DNA of 64,000 nt from Carallia brachiata. Its lineage: Eukaryota; Streptophyta; Magnoliopsida; Malpighiales; Rhizophoraceae. The position numbers and the translations under genes are program-made. How positions within the stretch are numbered: position 1 is the stretch's first letter; every line of letters begins with the position of its first letter. Shown here in pieces: positions 48,453-60,124 of the stretch. The DNA lies in contig JADCRB010000018.1 in NCBI GenBank assembly GCA_021464245.1, positions 3,458,015 to 3,522,014 on the forward strand, written 5' to 3'. A model generated the notes under the pieces. It was given only the letters and a program-made list of their open reading frames with translations, was not told where the DNA came from and did not search any database.

Positions 48453-50036
48453 TCACTCACTTTCAAGGTCTGTTTCTTCACTTCTTGAGCCAACAAAAGC
48501 CTTGCCACCTCTCATTGCACTTGCAAACTCTTGTATTGAGCAAGAAGTGCTTCGTTCCATTTTACCTGCTAGTATCTCAATATTGTCCAACAATCCCAAC
48601 CCAATTAGCCTATTCCTGAGCATCTCAACAGTACTAGAATATGGTGGTATTCCTTCATCAATCATCATCTCAAAGTATTTACATGCATCTTCTAGTTTAC
48701 CTCTTTTCTTGCACAAACCATGAACCATGACAGCATATGTTGAGACTGAAGGGTAAAATCCCCTATCCCCCATACTCTGCCAAACTTCAGCTACTCTATC
48801 AAATCTCCCTATCCTTATGAGTAACTTGAGCAACATGTTGTAACTATGCCGATCAGGCAAGCAACAACCATCTTTGACCATTTTAGAGATCAATTTGGTA
48901 GCCCTATTAACTTCAGAATGTTCACAATGGTAAGCTAAAATTGCATTGTAACTCCATGCATCAGGGCTAACTCCCCTTTCTATCATCTCATTCAAAATTT
49001 GATAAGCTTCTTCCACCTTTCCATGCTTGCAAAGTTTTTTGATAACACAATTATAAGTAAATACATTAGGAACAAGATTATATCTTCTCATTCTGTCTAG
49101 CACCCTAAAGACTGAATGAATGTCATTTTCCTCGCAATATGCACGAATGAACACCGAATAACTACATGCATCTGGCTCAATTCCACTTGAACGCATTTCT
49201 TGGAACATTGCATATGCTTCATCAACATTCCCTCCCTTGCAAATGGCCTCCAACAAACTATTATAAGCAAGAACATCCACATCACATTTATGTTCAAGCA
49301 TTTCATCAAACACCCTTCGTGCCAAGACTGATTCCCCTATATTACCCCATCCTCTTACCAATATACTATATGTTTTGACTGTAGCCTCAAATTCACACTT
49401 AACCCTATCAAAAAATTGTTGTGCACGTTTCACATGCTTCCTTTTGCATAACACATACAGAAGTTGATCAAGGTCATGAATGCTAGGCTTCAAACCAAAC
49501 TCAACCATTCTACCAAAAGCACGAATAGCATCACCAGGCAGATTTGCTCGACTGTAAGCTCTAAAAACAAGCCAAAAAATTTCCGGCTTCATTTGAAAAT
49601 CTTGGAATTCCCTCATTTCAAACAAGAAATCCCACAAAATAGCAAACTGCCTGCTAGAACCCACTATATCCACCAAAATGTGATAGCTCTCTGTACTATG
49701 TTGGAAACCCGGAATTCTTTTGGCCCAAAGAAAGAACCTGTGGGCCGGGAATCCAAGATTCTTGCAGCGTTTCAAGACTTGTTCTACCAAACTTGCAGAC
49801 ATTTTTGTGGAGTAACTACTGAGGGAGAGCTCCAAGTCATGGTGGGGGTTCCTGTGATCACTCAGGATGCGAGAGATCTCATTTACAACGTCTCGTAATG
49901 GCAATGGTGAATCTGCATTCCGTGGGGCGAGAGCACAGAAAGAGTGGAACCTAGTGTTGCAGCTATTCAGGTTGTAAAAGGAACTAAAAAATGAGTGTAT
50001 AAGTTTGGTTCTCGGGACCGCTAATCTGATGGCCAT
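48453..50036 (-). CDS. Mitochondrial P-class PPR protein, At1g52640-like (527 aa)
   Basis: A single-exon pentatricopeptide repeat protein, probably acting in mitochondrial RNA metabolism. Residues 1-45 are rich in Arg, Ser and Asn with few acids (MAIRLAVPRTKLIHSFFSSF), a plausible mitochondrial presequence. A family-specific domain follows (VVNEISRILSDHRNP, LVEQVLKRCKNLGFPAHRFF). P-type PPR repeats run from about 120 to 480 (for example VKTYSILVRGWG, NVFTYNCVIKKLCK, PDRHSYNMLLKLL), then a conserved tail (GIPPYSSTVEMLRNRL, AGKMERSTSCS). From memory, these words and the length (about 523) match Arabidopsis At1g52640. No E or DYW domain. It is not a close relative of the RFL copies to the left, and its frame is clean. 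The ATG at 50036 is the first in frame. The molecular target is unknown. Confidence 0.92.
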   Translation of the reverse strand: MAIRLAVPRTKLIHSFFSSFYNLNSCNTRFHSFCALAPRNADSPLPLRDVVNEISRILSDHRNPHHDLELSLSSYSTKMSASLVEQVLKRCKNLGFPAHRFFLWAKRIPGFQHSTESYHILVDIVGSSRQFAILWDFLFEMREFQDFQMKPEIFWLVFRAYSRANLPGDAIRAFGRMVEFGLKPSIHDLDQLLYVLCKRKHVKRAQQFFDRVKCEFEATVKTYSILVRGWGNIGESVLARRVFDEMLEHKCDVDVLAYNSLLEAICKGGNVDEAYAMFQEMRSSGIEPDACSYSVFIRAYCEENDIHSVFRVLDRMRRYNLVPNVFTYNCVIKKLCKHGKVEEAYQILNEMIERGVSPDAWSYNAILAYHCEHSEVNRATKLISKMVKDGCCLPDRHSYNMLLKLLIRIGRFDRVAEVWQSMGDRGFYPSVSTYAVMVHGLCKKRGKLEDACKYFEMMIDEGIPPYSSTVEMLRNRLIGLGLLDNIEILAGKMERSTSCSIQEFASAMRGGKAFVGSRSEETDLESE

Positions 50037-50860
50037 TTTTTCCAGTGACAGTCAGACTAGATTTGTGTGGCAAACCCAGAGTTGGATTTAACAATTAAGA
50101 AACAACAACACCAAGAACAAAAGACCAATCTTAATTCCCTACAATAAATAAACATCGAAAGAGAGCTCAAATGAACAGGAGCATAAGCCCTTAAAATTGA
50201 ATCAAAAATAACTAGAGGGTTTCAACCCCAAATCAATGCAAATTTTGCAAGAAAATCCAATTAAAATTGAATCAAATAATCCAAAGCCCTTAACCCAACC
50301 TAGCCTCAATCACAAAAGCACCCAATTAGCGCGGCGGCAAACACCAGACTACTGTGGCGGAGCAGGAGCAGAGCAACTGCCGCCGGGCACTATTTGGGAG
50401 AAATATCGGCTCTCTGCGTTCTTCGCCCACCGACTAGCTTCTCTTCTTTTCCTTTCCTCTTCTCTGTAATTTTCTTCCTTTTCAAGGCCAACTATACCAA
50501 CATTCAATTCAAATTTCATTATTTCTTTTATAAAAAAAAAAGAAACTTTATAAGATGGTTTTCTTTTTTTTTTCCTTTACTTTCGATTCTTTAATTGGAC
50601 ATTGTCAATTTTAAATTTTCCTTTTTTTTTCTAAATTTATAAATGATTTAGGCCGTATGGAGGTCCCATTGACTCGAAGTGGTCTTTAACTAATTGAATA
50701 TAAAGAAAGTAAATAAAAAAAATAAAAAATAGTATAATCATAATAATTTTATAATTAATAAAAAATAATAATTAAAAAAATTATAAGAAAGAAAATAAAT
50801 TTATGATGCAGCCGCTCCTGGTTGTTTTTCAACACCAGAGAAATTGCATTATGTGAATCG
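50037..50860. other. 5' flank of the PPR gene
   Basis: Promoter and probable 5' UTR of the minus-strand PPR gene up to about 50460 (a GC-richer patch at 50325-50400), then AT-rich sequence. Confidence 0.4.
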
Positions 50861-51790
50861 CTCGTTCTAGATGACAGGCTGCAAGCCTCCTCTAGGTGGA
50901 TGGTTTAAGCTCCATAAGGATGGAGCTTCTTGTGGGAATCCAGGCAGTGCTTCTGCTGGTGGAGTTATCTGGAATCATCAGGGCCAGTGGTTGAACGGTT
51001 TTATCCATAAAATTGGAGTTTGCACTGCTTATGCGGCCGAATTGTGGGAAATTGACCCATGTTTGGACTTAGTTTAGTCCTATGGCTTTCGCATAATCTG
51101 TTTAGAGGTGGATTCTAAGGACGTGCTTCATGATGTACCTGCCACTCACCAGTGGCAGATCCAAATTTGAGTGACGGAGGCAAATAGGTTTTTTCGACTT
51201 CTTCGTTATAGACAATAATATAAATAATAAAATAATATTATTTTAATATATAAAATAACTTTTCAGTTGAAAAAAAAAAAGAGTGGGAGTAAAATATAAA
51301 ATAAAAAATTTAGTAGAAGTAAAAGATAAATATTAATAAAGGTAATAACATAAATTTAAACTTCTTCATTTCACTTTTTTTTAGTGGAAACAATTGACGA
51401 GTTGCAAAACATAAATTTAAAAAGAGAAATAGACTAAAACTAATATAAATTATATCTTATGTTTTTTTTCTTAAGGGTGGGTAGTTGGCTTAACGTGGAG
51501 CCACCAATACCGCCCACCAATATAACAATTTGGTTCAGAGTTGCAAAGACTTGTTGCAAAGGGAATGGTATGTACCGGTTGCTCATGTCTACTGCGAGGG
51601 GACTGTTGCGACTGATAGCTTGGATGTTATAGCTGGTTCTTTTGATTGGTGCGCGCACATGTTGTTCCATTTTCCTTAGCCTTTGTTTCAGTTAGTTCAG
51701 CAAGACCTTATGGGGCTCTGCTGGCCTCATTCAATTAGTGTTTAGTTTAATTTCTAGGCATTGTGTCTATTTTTAAAGGAAAAAAATTAA
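50860..51790 (+). pseudogene. LINE RNase H domain remnant, split by a hAT-like insertion
   Basis: The plus frame from 50871 reads GGWFKLHKDGASCGNPGSAS, then GGVIWNHQGQWLNGF: the plant LINE RNase H (RVT_3) start with the DGA and GNPG words. A stop at about 51075 interrupts it, but LEVDSKDVLHDV continues to 51149. After the insert at 51150-51509, the domain resumes at about 51512 (NNLVQSCKDLLQREWYV, AHVYCEGTVATDSLDVIAGS) to about 51680. The end near 51780 is A-rich. Non-functional. Confidence 0.8.
51150..51509. mobile_element. hAT-like MITE nested in the LINE RNase H
   Basis: It begins CAGTGGCAGATCC and ends ggagccaccaata, a degenerate inverse. The flanks ccactcac (51142-51149) and ccgcccac (51510-51517) agree at 6 of 8 bases, and both differences are transitions. 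Removing the insert rejoins the RNase H reading (DVLHDVPA to YNNLVQSC). An 8-bp duplication with CAGTGGC-type ends is the hAT pattern. Confidence 0.75.
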
Positions 51791-53487
51791 TAGGAAAAAA
51801 AAAGTGTCTGAAATAATTTTTAAAATGTAACTAATTAAAAATTATTTGTAATTATATGAATTTATTTTGCAACAAAAATAATAATAATTTATTTTTTTTT
51901 TGTGATTGTACTTATAATGAATACAGTCATATAATAAATTTAATAAGTTATATTACAGAAATTTCTCCAGCAAATTTCTTCCGGCCACGTAATGGAATCT
52001 ATTTTTAAACCAAAATAAAAAATAATAATAATAATAATAATAAGGCCAAAAACCAACAAGTCCCTGCTTTGCTTTGGACTTAGAGAGGTAGCTCTGGTAA
52101 TCATGGATTAGAGGGACCGTCAAATCCCAAAGAAAATTTCTAAGAAGACTTTATAAGACTCGATTCGCAAATATATTAAAAATATTCCAAATATAGTCTT
52201 CGATTATTTTGGATACAACAAATTTCAAGAATTATATGATACTAGTGAATTTAACTAGAAATGTGTGTATGGGCCTAAGAACAAAAGCATTTCTCAATGA
52301 AATTTCACTTCCAAATAAAGAAAGACAAATTATGTGATGGTAGTTTTCTTTTTGTTTTAATTTTGTCAGTAAATAATTTCCTCTCCTAACTGTAGGCCTA
52401 AAAACTAAAACATTCATGAGCACACAAATTATTAATTTTTTAATGCAAAGTGCACCTCCCAATACTATATTGCAGAAGTTAAATGCATTCAATCCTAGGA
52501 CAATTGTTAATTTATTAATTTTGCCTGTTTGGGAGGGATGATATTCACTTTTTGGCCTACCCTTCTCAGTTCCGTTTAATAAGAAGTTGTTGGTATTTAA
52601 TTACCAAAAAAAAGTTATTGGTATTTAGCAAACGCTACGCTTACAACCTATATTGGAAATCATGGACAACAAGGACAGCAAAGCTCCCAATTCCATGTAT
52701 TAGTGTTGTTATCCCTAAATGCTGAGTTATCTATCATTCTCAAGATAAGCAAACCCAAAAACAAAAACTTAGTGTACATAAATTGAAGTCTTTCTCATTT
52801 CAGTGGTGGGAGAATTAGTTGAGTTTGTTAGAGAAGATGTAATTCAGTGAGGATAGTTGTATAGTTAGCAATAAGCAGTCATGATCAATTGTTGTTTGAT
52901 TGAGTAATGTTAGCCATTAATTTAATTGTATTCAGATTTGATTGTATTCATCAGATAAGCATCAATAAAGAAATCTCTTCTTAAATCTCTATCTTTTCTC
53001 TCTCTTTCTTGTTCTGTGTTCTTGAGATCTCCATCCAGGTTCCTTCAGTAACTGGAATTTCCAAGGCACTGCAGGCTTTCAACAACGAAGACCCCGTGCC
53101 ATCATCTTTTACATCACAATTCCATTCAAGCTTATCAAATTAACAAATTAACATCTTTGGTCCACATTCCCTTGTTCTTGCCATAATCAATGGTAAAAAT
53201 AATAAGAACTTTACAGCACAACTATGGTGCACAAAGATTAAATGGTGTTGCGAATGGTTTAGGGTCGAGTTTTGATAAGTGAGTCAGCTCCGATTCGTTT
53301 CATGAAGCACTGGACAAGAGGGAATTGCAACTTGATTCTTGAGAATTACCAAGAAAATGGGAAGTTTGGGCAGCATTACCAAAGAAAAGGAATGTTTTGG
53401 CAAAATTACCAATGAAATGGACAGTTTGGGGCTCCAGGACGAGGTTCCTAATAAACAAAAAAAAAAAAAAAAATTGCAAATGTGTTA
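51790..53487. other. Intergenic, possible LTR piece
   Basis: Contains an (AAT)n microsatellite at about 52018-52042. At 52827-53046 the text tgttagagaagatgta ... atcaataaagaaatctctt ... ccttca has an LTR-like start, a polyadenylation-like aataaag and a CA end, but I found no target-site duplication or second LTR. No gene. Confidence 0.4.
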
Positions 53488-53495
53488 GTTTATAG

Positions 53496-53999
53496 CAATG
53501 TTGTTAAAACCGGCTCGGACCGGCCGGTCCGACCGATTCAACCGGTGACCGGTCAAAGGTTCGGGTCGGTTTATGGCTACAGTTACTCCTTAATTCGGAC
53601 CGGTCAAAACCGATTTGAACCGGTCAAAACCGGTGAAAATCGGTCAAAAATCGGACCCGGTTCAACCGGTTCAAACCAGGTATAAAATTTTTATAAATTA
53701 TAATTTGATCCTAATGTTTATTTAAATTATAATTTGAGTTTTAAATTTAATAAAAATTTTCAATTTAGTCCTAAATTTATCAAAACTTTCAATTTAATCT
53801 TAAATTTATCAAAATTTTCAATTTAATCCTTAAAAATTAAAAAAATAATATTTAATAATCATGTATAAGTATTATTTTTTTAAATTATTTTTATAAATAT
53901 ATCAATTAATAAATACCGGTTCAAATACCGGTTCGACCGGTTGAACTTTGACCCACTAATGTTTCCGGTTCGATGACCAGTCCGGTTCTGACAACCTTG
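53496..53999. mobile_element. hAT-type MITE rich in ACCGG words (504 bp), 8-bp TSD
   Basis: TIRs caatgttgttaaaaccgg and, in complement, caaggttgtcagaaccgg (15 of 18 matching). Exact 8-bp flanks gtttatag at 53488-53495 and 54000-54007. The first 190 bases and the last 90 are dense in accggt/ccggtc words, and the middle is AT-rich with repeated aatttaatcctaaat. No transposase. Confidence 0.88.
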
Positions 54000-54007
54000 G
54001 TTTATAG

Positions 54008-55143
54008 TGATATAAATTTTTAGGTGGGATAAAAATGTTATTAAAACAATATAAATAGTTAGATGAGTGAATATGAACAAAAAAAAAAAAAACATCTGAT
54101 TGCTTTGAATGAACTGCGTAATTACTTTTAAACAGAGCAAATTTATTTGACGAGGGTTTAATAATTAACAAGTTGAAAACATTTTTTTTCTAAAACAAAA
54201 CACACATGATGTCTAACTCAAATGATTAAAATTCATTTTGATGTCTGACAAAGCTCACTCAATAAACGAACTAAAATTAAAACGAGAATTATTCAGCTTA
54301 AGGTTGATACCGCTCAAGGCAATCGTTCACTATAATACATTTAAGGCTCAAAATGGGATAAGAACTCAAAAATTTTTAGATATGCATTTTGAACGAACAG
54401 AACTAAACTTAATAACACATGCTTATTGCTGCACCCAGAAGATTACTGTCACTTTCATTCGTAACAATAGATCGATTTCACCGGTCCTTCCAACCCACCA
54501 AAAGAAAAATGGGCTTTTCAGATCAAAAAAAAAAAAAGAAAAATAGGCTTTCAAAAGGGACAAATCAGATTTCGATAGGAACCTAATCCTAATTTTTTGT
54601 TGGGGTCCTAGTTCTACTGTCAACAAAAATGCACAGCCATGGTGACCATTAAACTCTTCACCCATATCCTCCATATTAAAAGGCAACATTGCTAACCAAC
54701 TCTGGTTGCCAAGGCCTCGGCCTTGTTGAGGGCAGCAGAGGTTCTAGACCCGGTGCCTCCAAAAATCCAGCAAAAGCAGGGGTACCCTTCCCCTCTCGTA
54801 ATAATTATAAGGAAAAAGAAAGAAGAGGGAAGAAAAGGGGGGAACATTGCTTAACTTCATCACTGCGTATCAACTTGCAAGATATCGTCTGATATTGAAA
54901 TTATGGAACAAAAAAAAAAAAAAAAAAAGAAATATTACCGCTGACAGCGAAAAAGCAGGGTGGTAGAAATCATGCATAATTGCTATCACGGTTCAATTTA
55001 TCAAACAAAATTCATCCGTTTCTTTCTGTTGAGCTTACGACAGAGGAGATCATAGGAAATGTGGGGTTCAACGAAAGAGCAGCACAGTCAGCTACTTGAA
55101 AATTTTGGTCCTAATTCAGCCGCGCCTTGCATTGGCTCATCCT
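54008..55143. other. Intergenic and 3' flank of SEC11
   Basis: A possible SINE (ctggttgccaaggcc ... gaggttctagacccgg, about 54700-54800) is weak. The 3' UTR of SEC11 probably occupies the right part. No gene seen. Confidence 0.4.
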
Positions 55144-58100
55144 TCAGTCCTTTGAAGTTATGACAAGTAACCCCAATGCACCAATAAGAATATACTACAA
55201 ATAAAACACAAGCAATCGATTAAACAAAGTCAATACCAGATATGAGCTTGAAATGAAGGAGAATCGGAATGCAACAATGAACTTAAATTCCATTTTCAAG
55301 CGCCAATAAATATTAGCTAGGTGCCAATAATAGCGTCATAGCAATGCTGCAAAAATGCAAACAGCATATGTGGAAAAGAGGGGATTAAGCTAAGTATCGT
55401 CAAAATTCAGTAAAAGAGAAGCAGACCTTGATGATAGGCTTTTCAGTCATGATAATTGTTACCCACCCAACATAAGGTAAGAACCTGCAGGTAATTAGAT
55501 TTAGGCAAGATGAATATCTACCCATCATAACAAGATGCATTATACAGAATCCTAAAGAACTTCCGCTTCAAGCCAAAGAAGGAGATAAAAGTTTTACCCC
55601 ACAGCCCTGCCCATGATATGGTGGCGCTGAAGCCAAAGCTGACCTTGAGCATACAAAAGCCTGTCATCTCCATAGTTATTATCTCCTGAGAAAGCAGAAA
55701 AAGGATAGTTGGCAAAATGGCAAGTGAACCACCAAAAAGCTTGAAATTGCGTTGAGTTGTAGAAAGAAACTTCAGATTTCAACAGATTGGTATTTAGATC
55801 CGAGAAATAGCACCTTTTGTGAGGACATCAACTTCCCCAGTATCTTGCCTTTCATGGACCTGCAATTCAATCAAATTTAAGGCTAACAGAAAAACACAGA
55901 ACTGAGTCCTAGTTGAAACTAGTTATAAAGAAAGAAGGCTATATACTTTCCTCTCCTATGTTCATGGATAAGAATATAGTTCAAAAGCCTATGCAAATAA
56001 GCCATGACGACAACAGTGGGCTGAATGACTCAGCAAATCTTAAAATGACAGTAGAAGTAGGACATAGCTCTCTCTCTCTCTCTCTCTCTTGTAAAAGAAG
56101 CCAAATTAATTACCTTAATCACACGATGGACAATTGGAATTTCACGACCCTGATCAACAAAAAGCATCGTTTAGAATGCGTACATCATGGAACAAAGAAG
56201 CATCCTAATAACAAGAAATAAGAAAATTTTCCATTGGCAAAGAAACTGATCTGCCGCTAAATGCTCTCAGTAACAGCAGTTCAAACTCTTTGATATGGAA
56301 TTTCCTAAATAAGTTCCTCCATTCATGCCCCTGTGTGTGTGCAATCTGACAATCAATCTGAACACAAACACAATAAGCTCTCAATAAAAGCACTTTAAAC
56401 ATTTCATAGCCCAGATCACGTTCCTCTGCCACTCATGCTCCTAGGCAAAAAAAGTTCTTGTTAAAGGCATGCTGAGACATTCTTATTTCTTCCACATCCA
56501 TGTGCACAAGTTTATTCATGCTTTAATGGCATTGAGTGTCTCAAAACTGCATAGTCCTTCAATATGCATATCACCAGAGAGAGATGCTATCCAAAACAAA
56601 AAATTGCATAAAGACAAATTAAAAATAAAATTAAAAAACAAAAAAAAAAGAAAGAGAGATGGTGTAACATGTCAGCATCAAGAAACCTAAAAACAAAATG
56701 GAAAACCACTATTGATATCATGAAGGAAAGCACAAAGTTAAAACAAAAGGCGGCCACTTACATCAACATTGAAAACGACAATCTCCCCTGCACGAATAGG
56801 CTCTTTACTCATATGCAGAAACAATATGTCTCCCTGCAAATGAAGCATAATATAACTGCAAGCCAAAATTTGTGCGTCTTTCCAATTTACTATTTTTCTC
56901 TTCCCTGCAATTACTATCTGAACATGAAATTCATTTTCTTCAAAAATATAAAACCATAACATGTTAGCCAACGTCAACTTATATGGACATGCCAATTTGC
57001 TCTTAAAAAGAGCATGTTCTGTGCCATAGAGATGAATATGCAGTTTGAAAATTCCGAAGACTCCATGCTAAAATGGATTATAAAGTTATTAGGAATAATT
57101 AATAGCAAGACAAAGCACAGAAACAGAAGAATGCACATTGCTAATCCATTTTTGCCCACATAGCAAGTATAAATTGCTCCTCTTTGCTCTAGGAGTAGCA
57201 TTTTCCATATTATTGCATTACCAGTACATACTACAGGGGATAATCAAGGTCTAAGAGTGGAGAACGGAAACAGATAGAAAATAATAAAGATACAAATGAT
57301 TCAATCCTGTGCACATCAAAGGCATCCCTTACCCTCTTGAAGCCAGGTTCCATACTCCCAGACAGAACCACCACTACAGGAGATTCACTTCCAGTGATGC
57401 ACATTAATGCCTTCCATATTATTAATGCTGATGTAACAATCATACCTGAAACCAAAAGCAGATAACTCAGAACCACCACAACAAAGAATTTCAGTACAAG
57501 TTACAGCTCTATTATTGCCGAATAACGGGAGCTCAAATTTAAGCAAGCCAAATATTTTAAATTTGCTATGAGGAAAATGCAGTTCAAACCATGCGAATAC
57601 TAAACCCCACAAAATTCAAAGTACAGAGGTCACACCTCACTTCTTCCAGAAAGCAATTCTTATTTTATATGCAAAACAAAGAACTCCTGCAGCCTAGTAA
57701 TTACAGAACATTGCAACTATGTGCTTTTGCATTCATGGGTTTTCAATTAAAAGCACCAAAAATGTGCAACATAACTAGATTATAAGCACGAATAAACACC
57801 ATTATTTTACATGGAAACCTACAACTTGATTCCAATAGCTTCAACCAACCAATCCTAAATGCAAAATGTAGATTAAATGGTGAAACCATTACTAAATTGA
57901 CGAGCTTTTTCATAGTTAACCTTCAAATCACATTCTTATTTGTTATTCCAAAATCAAACATAGCATAATAGCCCCAATTTTGCAACGTATGCAGAATTTT
58001 TCTTGATAAACCCAAAACCCAATTCGCCATGGTAAGATATCATTAAGCTCGCAATATCTCAATCCCATAAGGCACTAATTTAGCACCCCTCTACCCCCTC

Positions 58101-58606
58101 CCCCCACCCCCCAACCAAGAAACAAAGAAAGCTAAGACCCCAATTATAGTGTGAGAATCTTCCTAGGACCATCAGAGTTCTCAAAATCAAACAAATCATC
58201 TAAGCGATACACGAACTCAAAACTCAATGATGAGAAATAACAATAAAGAATAAATCTCTCATTCTCTTCAGCCCCAATTAAATGAAAATTCAATCTTTTG
58301 AAAGCTAAAAACCTTCTCTTTTTCCACATTTACTCCACCCAAAATCGAAACACCGAAAACCCAGAAAATTAATCCTAGAATGGACCCCTTTTTATCATCA
58401 AATCAACAGGAAACACATGATCAACAATATACACGCACACCACACACACACACGAACTCATGTATATACATAACAATATATATACGTTTACGTATTGTAT
58501 ATAAATTATAGAAAGAGAAAGGCTGACCAAGACTGACGGCCTGGGTGAGGAGCTGGCGGATCTGGATGGATTTTATAGACTCCACGGTGTCTCCGATCAA
58601 ACCCAT
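55144..58606 (-). CDS. SEC11: Signal peptidase complex catalytic subunit SEC11
   Basis: Catalytic subunit of the ER signal peptidase complex (family S26B), which removes signal peptides from secretory proteins on the lumenal side. I assembled 8 exons, all with GT-AG junctions: 58606-58528, 57445-57333, 56833-56762, 56149-56114, 55859-55814, 55685-55598, 55484-55427 and 55194-55144. They total 543 bases, 180 residues plus stop, the normal plant length. An N-terminal membrane segment lies at about 28-44 ([16 protein letters not shown]). The catalytic Ser is in SGSMEP (Ser57), His in PIVHRVI (His96), and Asp in GDNNYGDD (Asp117 or 122/123). A hydrophobic C-terminus ends ITSKD. No lesions. The SSR at 56068-56089 lies in intron 4. 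The gene is in tandem with the rhomboid gene upstream on the same strand. Confidence 0.97.
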
Positions 58607-60124
58607 TTCTCGTTTTTTTTCCCTTTTTTTCCTTTCCCTTTCTTTTCTTTTCTTTTCTACTTTCTAGGTTGCCAATCGGCAGTCTCGTCTTTGGGTTTAA
58701 CACACTGTCGTCTGTCTATCTTATTACCTAAGCTCTTGTTTCGGGTGCTTTAAAGTGGGGTCCACGCCATTTGGCCTATTTTATATTTGATTTAACTTCA
58801 TTTTAAGTTTTTTTTTTAAAATATTTTTTTGTTGAGGCTCAAATTCAAAAATTTTAATTTTAAAAAATTCTAATTCTAATTAAGTAATAACTCATTGACA
58901 TTTAAAAATTCTAATTTTAGTCAAAATTATATTATAATAATTGTTTCTTGTATAATATTAATTTTTTTAATACATAATAGCCAATTACAACACAAATATA
59001 ATAATTATAATAATATCATAATGTAAATCACGAAATTGTCCAATTAGAAACTCTCTTAGGAATTTACCCAACTAAAAAAGTCCTTGAGTTTTAAGTTAAA
59101 TTATTTTTCTCCTTATCTTTCTTTTAGATGATAATTCTTAGCGAACTAAAAAGTGACTTGTCATACTCCAATCAAAATATAAAAAATGATAATAAGCAAA
59201 ATGTACCAATTAATTTTATAAAATATATTAAATAACAAAAGTGGGTCAAAAGAAATTTAAAATAGTTGTTTATCCACACATACTATAACTCTTTTTAGCT
59301 AGTTTGAGGGTTTGCATATTAATTCATTTAATTTAATAAAATTGGATTTTTTTCTCTGCTAATAATTACAGCTCATTTTATACGAAATAGTGCAAACGGT
59401 TACATAACCTTACAATAAATAACTTGCCTTTAGGATAACACCCTAATATATAATTCTCTTAGTAATAACAATTTAAGAACAACTAATTAGTTATAAGATA
59501 TTATACTAAAGTAAGAGGTAAAGCTCGAATCTCACCTCCAATCGTCCTTCTACCCTTATCCATGTTTTTGCCATTGTTGTCTTCATTAATATTGTTAATT
59601 TCTTTTGATTTACACCAAAAAAAAAAAAAAAAAAACAAAGAAGAAGAAAAGAAAAAAGCAAAACTGTGTTCCATGAAGAAACATCATTTTTATCAGTAAC
59701 GGCCTTTGGGACATAGCCTAAAGCGTATGCTACAAATTCTAATTTTGTGGCCTGACAGAATTCAAAACTTCACTTGAAGGTTAGTTCATTTTGTTGCTAT
59801 AAATCCTGTCAGGTACAATCTACAACTTTCAGTGGTATTGCTTGAGTACATGTATTTATGATACAAAATATCGCTGAATCTTAATGGTTAAGATTGAGTG
59901 ATGTGACCCACGATCAATTTCTGTGTCAGAATTTTAAATTATTGGATATTTTTGAAGAGGAAATAAAAGTGCACACCTCTTCTGCTGTATTCACAGAAAG
60001 TGCAAACCTCTTGGGATACAAACATTAACTCTCAAGAGTGATCTATAATAACATAAAGACATTACATAGATCCTGAACTTGTTTGCCTGTATGTGAGTAC
60101 ATAAATAGATGAGCTACTGAAGCT
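58607..60124. other. Region between SEC11 promoter and rhomboid 3' end
   Basis: The SEC11 promoter and 5' UTR start at 58607, next to a long pyrimidine-rich run (58611-58665). The rest is AT-rich with an A19 run near 59617. The 3' UTR of the rhomboid gene lies toward 60124. No gene seen. Confidence 0.5.

Noticed and set aside
52827..53046. Solo LTR
   Set aside because: LTR-like start, polyadenylation signal and CA end, but no 5-bp duplication at the borders I tried and no partner LTR, so I did not list it as a mobile element.
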